Positions 24,579 to 29,211 of a stretch of 29,211 nt of DNA are shown piece by piece. The translations under genes were made by a program, and so were the position numbers. This stretch comes from VFKU01 sp964620045 (lineage in GTDB: Bacteria; Hydrogenedentota; Hydrogenedentia; Hydrogenedentales; GCA-2746185): positions 1-29,211 of the forward strand of contig CAZUJL010000039.1 in NCBI GenBank assembly GCA_964620045.1. The letters are read 5' to 3'. Each line of letters opens with the position of its first letter. The stretch's first letter is position 1. Below the pieces are notes generated by a model. It was not told the origin of the DNA. It saw only the letters and a program-made list of their open reading frames with translations, and made no database searches.

Positions 24579-25829
24579 ATGGAACGGTTGCGTCTCGGCT
24601 TTATTGGAGCCGGTTTTATTGCGAAGTTTCAGGCGATCGCGCTTACGCAGGTGCGCGGGATCGACTTGGTGGGGGTGTGTTCGCCGAACCGGGCGCCGGC
24701 GCTGGCGGAATTCGCGCGGAAGAAGGGGCTGGGCGACTGCAAGGCGTACAAAACCGTCGCGGAACTGTGCAAGAACTGCGACGTGGTGGCGGTGTTCGCG
24801 CCGAACTATGTGCGCGCGGAACTCGTGGGTCAGGTGATCGACGCGGTGAAGGCGGGCGCGCGGCTGAAGGGCGTCGTGTGCGAGAAGCCGCTGGGCCGCA
24901 CGGTGCAGGAAGCGCAGCAGTTGGTCGATCTGGCGAAGTCGGTGAACTTGCCGACGTGTTACTTTGAAAATCAGCTTCACATGAAGCCCGTGAAGCGCGC
25001 GATCGAACAGCTTGCGCCGCAGCAGAAGACGATGGGCCCGATGACGCTGGTCCGCTCGGCGGAAGAGCATGGCGGTCCGCACGAGCCGTGGTTCTGGGAT
25101 CCGGTGCGGCAGGGCGGCGGCGTGTTGTCCGACATGGGCTGCCACAGCATCGCGGTCGGCTGGTTCGCGCTGACGCCGATCGGCAAGCCGCTGAATTTCC
25201 TGCAGCCGATTTCCGTGCAGGCGGAGACGGCGCTGCTGAAGTGGGGCCAGAAGAAGTGGCGCGCGGATTTGCTGAAGCGCATGGGTGTCGATTACTCGGT
25301 GTCGCCGGCGGAAGACTTCGCGACCGGCGTGGTGACTTTCCGCAATCCGGAGACAAAGCAGATTGTGAAGGCGCAGTTCACGAACTCTTGGATGTATGAG
25401 AAGCAGGGACTGCGCCTGGCGATGGACGGCATGGGGCCGGGCTATGCGTTTGAAGTGAACAGCCTGCAGTCGCCGTTGACGATTTTCATTGGCGATGCGG
25501 CGGCTGAAGCGACGGCGAATGCCGAGCTCGCGCTGGAGAAATCGACGGCGTCGCGCGGGCTGCTCGCCGTCGAGCCGAACGAGGCCGATCTGTATGGCTA
25601 TGTGGACGAGATGGAAGACATGCGCGATGCCTTCCTGCAGGGACGCGCGCCACTGGCGGACTGGAGCTACGGCGTTGAGATCACGAAGCTGTGCCAGGCG
25701 GCGTACATGTCGGCGGAGATGGGGCGCACGATCAACCTGACCGATCCGCTGATTCAGAAAGAATTGGTGACGTACACCTCCGCCATCGCGCAGGGCCGCG
25801 GGCGCGAGGTGTTGCACGTGCAGGATTGA
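24579..25829 (+). CDS. Gfo/Idh/MocA family NAD(P)-dependent oxidoreductase
   Basis: The 416-residue protein starts with a Rossmann fold (RLGFIGAGFIAKFQAIAL, about 5-22) and has the family motif CEKPLGRT (E102-K103-P104), where K103 is the usual catalytic lysine. The C-terminal GFO_IDH_MocA domain includes EEHGGPHEPWFWDPVRQGGGVLSDMGCHSIAV, whose DMGCH segment supplies the substrate-site histidine. Family members oxidise or reduce sugars, inositols and related polyols in the cytoplasm; the substrate here is unknown. GGAGG (24570-24574) precedes ATG 24579. Codons end in G far more than in the genes of the left half. It is divergent from the MerR gene and followed by a DUF1569 gene. Confidence 0.93.
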   Translation: MERLRLGFIGAGFIAKFQAIALTQVRGIDLVGVCSPNRAPALAEFARKKGLGDCKAYKTVAELCKNCDVVAVFAPNYVRAELVGQVIDAVKAGARLKGVVCEKPLGRTVQEAQQLVDLAKSVNLPTCYFENQLHMKPVKRAIEQLAPQQKTMGPMTLVRSAEEHGGPHEPWFWDPVRQGGGVLSDMGCHSIAVGWFALTPIGKPLNFLQPISVQAETALLKWGQKKWRADLLKRMGVDYSVSPAEDFATGVVTFRNPETKQIVKAQFTNSWMYEKQGLRLAMDGMGPGYAFEVNSLQSPLTIFIGDAAAEATANAELALEKSTASRGLLAVEPNEADLYGYVDEMEDMRDAFLQGRAPLADWSYGVEITKLCQAAYMSAEMGRTINLTDPLIQKELVTYTSAIAQGRGREVLHVQD

Positions 25830-25961
25830 GTAAGACCGGGGACAGACTACGAATCCCGGCAGTTGTTGCACGGTGGTTGTTATCGGCTTCGATATTCGCA
25901 GTGGTTTGATGCGATAAAAACTAAGACAACGGGATTCGCAGTCAGTCCCTCGGAGGGAGCC

Positions 25962-26420
25962 ATGCCACCAGTTGCGTTGACCACGGGTACGTTGGCTGAT
26001 TTTGCGGGGCGAGTCGAGGCGTTGCGTCCGGATTCGCAGCGGAAGTTCGGCAAGATGAGTGTGGAGCAGATGCTGAAGCACTTGCGCAACGCTACCGAAG
26101 TGGCGCTGGGTGAAGTGACGATGCCGGACGAGAGTAAGCCAATTGTTCGCACCATTTTATTCGTGCTCATTGCGCACGTGGTCACGACCTGGCCCGGTGG
26201 AAAGATCAAAGCACCCGACTACTGGACGCCGCCGCCCGACCACGATTTCACCGGCGAGCGCACTGGGTTGCTCGCCGCGATGAAGCGGTTTGTTGCCGCG
26301 TTGGACGCCACGCCGGACAAAATGGCGACACATCCGATTTTGGGTCCGCTGAGCCTGCGCCAGTGGAGCCAGCTTATGGGCGTGCATATTCATCACCACA
26401 TGCGGCAGTTCGGGGTGTGA
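25962..26420 (+). CDS. DUF1569 protein (DinB/YfiT-like four-helix fold)
   Basis: The 152-residue protein matches DUF1569: RKFGKMSVEQMLKHLRNATEVALGE near residues 27-50, and the C-terminal signature HPILGPLSLRQWSQLMGVHIHHHMRQFGV. The histidines of the first helix (MLKH) and of the HIHHHMRQF end are likely metal ligands, as in the DinB superfamily, where some members are metal-dependent thiol transferases. No substrate can be named. I chose ATG 25962 because GGAGGGAG (25952-25959) lies just before it; in-frame sequence reaches back to 25863 but has no such site. It is 132 nt after the oxidoreductase gene. Confidence 0.8.
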   Translation: MPPVALTTGTLADFAGRVEALRPDSQRKFGKMSVEQMLKHLRNATEVALGEVTMPDESKPIVRTILFVLIAHVVTTWPGGKIKAPDYWTPPPDHDFTGERTGLLAAMKRFVAALDATPDKMATHPILGPLSLRQWSQLMGVHIHHHMRQFGV

Positions 26421-26480
26421 CCGCGGCACCGACGACTGCCTATATATATTGCGGGTTTGTTGCAGTGGTGAGAGTGCTGG

Positions 26481-26554
26481 GTGCGAATCAAGGACCTAAA
26501 GGACGAAAAGGACCTAAGGGACACTTGGTGGAAATACCTAAGTGCGAAACAAGG
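26481..26554 (+). repeat. Imperfect 13-bp direct repeat flanking a minisatellite
   Basis: GTGCGAATCAAGG (26481-26493) and GTGCGAAACAAGG (26542-26554) differ at one base and lie 61 bp apart. They bracket the period-9 GGAC repeats in the 190-nt gap before the sialidase-fold gene. The origin is unclear: slippage, or remnants of a small inserted element. Confidence 0.5.
26492..26527 (+). repeat. Period-9 short tandem repeat (four GGAC units)
   Basis: Four 9-nt units begin with GGAC at 26492, 26501, 26510 and 26519: GGACCTAAA, GGACGAAAA, GGACCTAAG and GGACACTTG. The fourth has decayed. In one frame it would spell Gly-Pro-Lys/Gly-Arg-Lys, a collagen-like look that follows from the period alone. 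Confidence 0.7.
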
Positions 26555-26610
26555 GCTATTTCGAGAATTTCGTAGTTGGTGGGTTTTTTGGCTTGGAATG
26601 GAGGTGCGTG

Positions 26611-27816
26611 ATGCTGCTTCGAATTTGTCTTTGTTTTTTTATCTCGGTTGCCGCGTTTGCGCAGCCGGCGGTTGAGTCGGAGTTTATTTTTCCGCTGGAG
26701 GACTGGCACAACCACGGGTCGGCGATCATTGTATGCCCGAACGGTGACTTGCTGGTCTGCTGGTTTCACGGATCGGGTGAGCGGCAGTCGGACGATGTGG
26801 TGATCCTGGGCGCACGCCGGGTGGCAGCGACGGGGAAATGGACCGCGCCGTTCCTGATGGCGGACACGCCGGAATTCCCGGACACGAACTGCACGATGGT
26901 GATCGATCCGAAGCAGCGGCTGTGGCTGATGTGGCCGACGATTCAGGCGAACACGTGGGAATCGGCGCTGATGAAGTACAAGGTGTCGAGCGACTATATG
27001 CAGCCCGAGGGCGCGCCGAAGTGGGACTACCTGGAAGTCATGCACGTGAAGCAGCAGCCGGACTTCGAGGCGAAGATCAAGGCGAAGACGGAAGAATACG
27101 TCGGCCTGCCGCAGCCGTGGCCGGCGCCGATTCAGAAATGGGCCGACGGCAACTACGCCCAGGCGGCGGATAAGCTCACGAGCCGGTTGGGTTGGTTCAC
27201 GCGCGCGCATCCGAAATTTTTGGCGGATGGTCGTTTGTTGGTGGGCCTGTATTCGGACGGGTTCTCGATCTCGCTGGTCGGCATCACGGACGATTTGGGT
27301 GCGACCTGGCACTACAGCGAGCCGATTGTGGGCGGCGGAAACATTCAGCCGAGCTTTGCCGTGCGCAAGGACGGCACGATTGTGAACTACATGCGCGACA
27401 ATGGTCCGCCGCCGAAGAAAGTGCACGTGTCGGAATCGACCGATCGCGGCGAGACATGGAGCAAGGTGTACGACCATCCGGAATTCGCGAATCCGGGCGC
27501 GGGACTTGAGCTCGCGAACCTGAACGACGGCGACTGGGTGTGTATTTACAACGATATTCCGCAAGGTCGACACTCGCTGGTGGTGGCGTTGTCGGACGAC
27601 GAGGGCAAGTCGTGGAAGTGGAAGCGGCATCTGGAACTGCGCGAACCGAACGTGGGGAGTTTTCATTACCCGTCGATCACGCAGGCGCCGGACGGGACAA
27701 TTCACGCGTCGTACAGCTACTTCATCGACAAGCCGGCCGACGGCGAGGTGAAGGGGAAGACGATCAAACACGCGCAGTTCACGAAGGACTGGATTAAGGC
27801 GGGGGATGCGAAGTAA
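26611..27816 (+). CDS. Secreted sialidase-fold (BNR/Asp-box) protein
   Basis: The 401-residue protein has a signal peptide (MLLRICLCFFISVAAFAQ) and a six-bladed beta-propeller of the sialidase superfamily. Asp-box motifs (SxDxGxTW) are seen as ITDDLGATWHY, STDRGETWSK and SDDEGKSWKW. Early sequence HNHGSAIIVCPNGDLLVCWFHGSGERQSDDVVILGAR and the end SFHYPSITQAPDGTIHASYSYF agree with the BNR_2 family. True sialidases need an arginine triad and a Tyr/Glu pair, which I cannot place with certainty, so the glycosidase substrate is open. ATG 26611 follows GGAGG (26600-26604) by 6 nt. The gene is G-ending in codon use like the oxidoreductase, and may act on host or plant glycans outside the cell. Confidence 0.85.
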   Translation: MLLRICLCFFISVAAFAQPAVESEFIFPLEDWHNHGSAIIVCPNGDLLVCWFHGSGERQSDDVVILGARRVAATGKWTAPFLMADTPEFPDTNCTMVIDPKQRLWLMWPTIQANTWESALMKYKVSSDYMQPEGAPKWDYLEVMHVKQQPDFEAKIKAKTEEYVGLPQPWPAPIQKWADGNYAQAADKLTSRLGWFTRAHPKFLADGRLLVGLYSDGFSISLVGITDDLGATWHYSEPIVGGGNIQPSFAVRKDGTIVNYMRDNGPPPKKVHVSESTDRGETWSKVYDHPEFANPGAGLELANLNDGDWVCIYNDIPQGRHSLVVALSDDEGKSWKWKRHLELREPNVGSFHYPSITQAPDGTIHASYSYFIDKPADGEVKGKTIKHAQFTKDWIKAGDAK

Positions 27817-27844
27817 GAGAAGCCTCTCGATGTGCGGACGGGGA

Positions 27845-27873
27845 GATTCTTCGCTTTGCTCAGAATGACAAAG
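27845..27873. repeat. Copy of the dispersed GATTCTTCGCT...CAGAATGACA repeat
   Basis: The sequence at 27845-27873 has the form GATTCTTCGCTTTGCTCAG followed by AATGACAAAG. It is one of the most common short dispersed repeats in environmental bacterial genomes. In one frame it reads CHSEQSEES, the well-known signature of false genes over this element. It sits in the 91 nt between the sialidase-fold gene and the CPXCG gene. Confidence 0.75.
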
Positions 27874-27907
27874 TATGGGCGCTGCATCGCTGGATAGGAG
27901 GTGCGCG

Positions 27908-28099
27908 ATGAGCCGGTTGGTGACCGAAACGTACACCTGCCCGCATTGCTGGGAAACGAGCGAGATTGGACTCGATCTCTCGGCAGGATCGCAATCGTTT
28001 ATTCAGGATTGCGAAATCTGCTGCAATCCGATCGAGTTCCGGTATGAAGTCCAGGGCGGCGAGTTGGCGAGTTTTAGCTACGAGTCCGCACAGGGGTAA
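27908..28099 (+). CDS. CPXCG-type cysteine-rich small protein
   Basis: The 63-residue protein matches the CPXCG family: TYTCPHCWETSEIGLDLSAGSQSFIQDCEICCNPIEFRYEV. C11, C14, C35 and C38 (with an extra C39) should bind zinc as a ribbon. The family's Gly after the second cysteine is a Trp here (CPHCW). No function is known. ATG 27908 follows AGGAGG (27896-27901) with a 6-nt spacer, which decides the start. It lies 83 nt before the DUF347 gene and just after a dispersed repeat. Confidence 0.87.
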   Translation: MSRLVTETYTCPHCWETSEIGLDLSAGSQSFIQDCEICCNPIEFRYEVQGGELASFSYESAQG

Positions 28100-28182
28100 T
28101 GGAACGATAAGGATCGAGCTAGTAGGGTTGTTTGTGTCGGTCGGCAAAACTGCGAGACCGAATTTGCGGAGAATTTTCCGTC

Positions 28183-28992
28183 ATGACGACCTCAACCCAG
28201 CATCAAGAAGTAGAGATCAGCGCGAATGATTCCGTGGCGAAGCAGAACAAAGTAGCGACGGTCACGTTTGCTTTCTGGATAATGAAAATATGCGCGACGA
28301 CGGTGGGCGAGACCGGCGGCGACATGCTGTCCATGACCCTCAATGTCGGGTATGCGGTGAGTTCGTTAATTTTAATTGGTTTTTTCCTTATCGCGTTAAT
28401 AATCCAACTCCGATCGAAATCGTTTCATCCGTTTCTATACTGGGCGGTGATCTTGGCAACGAGTACCGCCGGAACGACGATGTCGGATTTTATGGACCGC
28501 ACATTGCAGTTGGGATACGCGACGGGCTCGGTGATTTTGATTACGATATTAATCGTGGTGCTGCTGGTGTGGCGGTTCAGTGTCGGGCATCTTTCGGTTG
28601 ATCATATCGGCGAGCCTAAGGTCGAGATTTTCTATTGGACCGCGATTCTGGCGTCCAACACGCTGGGCACCGCGCTCGGGGACTATTTGGCTGATAGCTC
28701 GGGCCTGGGATACGGCATGAGCAATCTCCTGATCTCGAGTGCCATCGCGGCGATCGTGCTGATGTACTTCTTTACACCGATCTCGCACACGGGGCTCTTT
28801 TGGGCGGCGTTCATTCTGACGCGGCCGTTCGGTGCGACCATGGGCGATCTATTGACCAAGTCGCCGGACAAGGGCGGGCTGGGGTTTGGGACGATCGGAT
28901 CGTCGGTGGTCCTTCTTGGCATTCTCGCTGCATTGGTGATTTTTAGTTTGAAGCGTGGCCCAAAACATCTGTCGCCGACGGAATTCTCTTAA
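28183..28992 (+). CDS. DUF347/COG4705 membrane protein with four tandem repeats
   Basis: The 269-residue protein has eight membrane helices arranged as four repeats of two, the DUF347 plan. Repeat starts are FWIMKICATTVGETGGDMLSMTLNVGY, YWAVILATSTAGTTMSDFMDRTLQLGY, YWTAILASNTLGTALGDYLADSSGLGY and FWAAFILTRPFGATMGDLLTKSPDKGGLGFG. Each has an aromatic residue at the start, T/S-x-x-G in the first helix, a conserved Asp in GD or SD, and GY/GF before the second helix. The pattern suggests a small-ion or metal transporter, but function is not established. The start ATG 28183 has GGAG 11 nt upstream. An in-frame extension to 28132 lacks a start site. Confidence 0.85.
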   Translation: MTTSTQHQEVEISANDSVAKQNKVATVTFAFWIMKICATTVGETGGDMLSMTLNVGYAVSSLILIGFFLIALIIQLRSKSFHPFLYWAVILATSTAGTTMSDFMDRTLQLGYATGSVILITILIVVLLVWRFSVGHLSVDHIGEPKVEIFYWTAILASNTLGTALGDYLADSSGLGYGMSNLLISSAIAAIVLMYFFTPISHTGLFWAAFILTRPFGATMGDLLTKSPDKGGLGFGTIGSSVVLLGILAALVIFSLKRGPKHLSPTEFS

Positions 28993-29016
28993 CGGAATTG
29001 ATCCCCTCGCATCGCG

Positions 29017-29160
29017 TTATTTATCCCGCCAGAAGCGCTGCATTTCGAGATAGGTGAACGACGCGCTCCAGGTGACGAGGAGGAAACCGGTGAGGGCTTC
29101 GACGGAGGCCAAGAACCGGAGAGGGCCTTGCGGGGTGATGTCGCCGTAGCCGAGGGTGGT
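29017..29160 (-). CDS. Ion-channel (K+ channel-like) protein, 5' truncated
   Basis: Only the last 47 codons are present, ending at TAA 29019-29017. They read TTLGYGDITP, the potassium selectivity filter (TxGYGD) and its following turn, then a last transmembrane helix FLASVEALTGFLLVTWSASFTYLEMQRFW. This is a typical two-helix pore-domain protein (Ion_trans_2) ending soon after the second helix. The codons GAG ATC TAC just before (29169-29161) would give EIYTTLGYGD, also plausible for such channels, but they lie in the adapter-like sequence. The gene converges with the DUF347 gene, 24 nt away. The N-terminal half is beyond the contig end. Confidence 0.8.
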   Translation of the reverse strand, partial: TTLGYGDITPQGPLRFLASVEALTGFLLVTWSASFTYLEMQRFWRDK

Positions 29161-29187
29161 GTAGATCTCGGTGGTCGCCGTATCATT
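29159..29187. other. Illumina P5 adapter sequence (reverse complement)
   Basis: The 29 bases from GTGTAGATCTCGG to GCCGTATCATT match the reverse complement of the Illumina P5 flow-cell oligonucleotide over its full length. It is a sequencing artefact left at the contig end and not genomic, except possibly its first 11 bases (see findings). Confidence 0.97.
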
Positions 29188-29211
29188 AAAAAAAAAAAGG
29201 GGGGGGGGGGG
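29188..29211. other. Poly-A and poly-G read-through tail (artefact)
   Basis: Eleven A (29188-29198) and thirteen G (29199-29211) follow the P5 sequence directly. Poly-G is the no-signal call of two-colour Illumina instruments, and this A-then-G tail is the usual end of reads that pass through a short insert. Confidence 0.95.

Noticed and set aside
26363..26575. Small frame with collagen-like Gly-Pro-Lys/Gly-Arg-Lys sequence
   Set aside because: The pattern comes from the period-9 DNA repeat and the frame begins inside the DUF1569 gene.
27784..27936. Minus-strand frame containing CHSEQSEES
   Set aside because: This peptide is the known false translation of a dispersed repeat.
28989..29186. 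Minus-strand frame starting in the P5 adapter (MIRRPPRST)
   Set aside because: Its start codon is inside the adapter; the real gene in this stretch is the channel fragment in another frame.
1..29211. CRISPR array, insertion sequence or prophage
   Set aside because: No regular spaced repeats, transposase or phage genes were seen on either strand.

Overview
The window reads as a G+C-rich (about 60%) chromosome segment from a Gram-negative bacterium, recovered from a metagenome or draft assembly. A lipoprotein outer-membrane efflux channel, a periplasmic adaptor and a MacB-type ABC pair show the two-membrane envelope. A c-type cytochrome fused to a copper monooxygenase-like domain, Gfo/Idh oxidoreductase, sialidase-fold, DUF1569 and SGNH proteins suggest a lineage such as Hydrogenedentota, Planctomycetota or relatives. 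That placement is an inference from gene style only.

Layout. 1-1340: the 3' half of hslU and a PgeF/laccase-domain gene. 1411-9598: a long housekeeping operon, rimP-nusA-infB-DUF503-rbfA-nrnA-truB-ribF (transcription elongation, translation initiation, ribosome maturation, nanoRNA turnover, tRNA pseudouridylation, FAD synthesis). It has a promoter-like site and an attenuator-like hairpin in front, and infB is interrupted by a 10-N assembly gap. 9740-15800: a four-gene tripartite exporter (TolC-like lipoprotein, adaptor with a glycine-rich insert, ABC ATPase, MacB/FtsX permease), joined by overlapping or near-abutting ends. 15846-19604: single genes with their own signals: an Eis-like acetyltransferase, a cytochrome c/copper monooxygenase-like protein, and a secreted DUF2911 protein. 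Two strong terminators lie here. 19676-23851: a surface-polymer group, a GT4 glycosyltransferase on + convergent with a PMT/ArnT-like membrane glycosyltransferase and a membrane-anchored SGNH hydrolase-like protein on -. 23972-24439 (-): a MerR-type regulator directly followed by tRNA-Pro(GGG), divergent from a Gfo/Idh/MocA oxidoreductase. 25962-28992: DUF1569 (DinB-like), a secreted sialidase-fold protein, a CPXCG zinc-ribbon-like small protein and a DUF347 four-repeat membrane protein. The last part is the 3' end of a K+-channel-like gene on -.

The right end is not biological. From 29159 it runs into the reverse complement of the Illumina P5 oligonucleotide, then 11 A and 13 G. Several sigma70-like promoters with 17-18 bp spacers can be read directly (rimP, copper protein, GT39 protein, MerR, Gfo/Idh). 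Strand composition changes from C-rich or neutral on + to G-rich on + near 24 kb. No CRISPR array, insertion sequence, prophage or defence system was seen, and I found no convincing wholly new system. The least ordinary items are the glycine-rich adaptor insert, the MerR/tRNA-Pro unit with back-to-back promoters, and a recurring TTGTTGC motif in the 24.0-26.5 kb intergenic regions.
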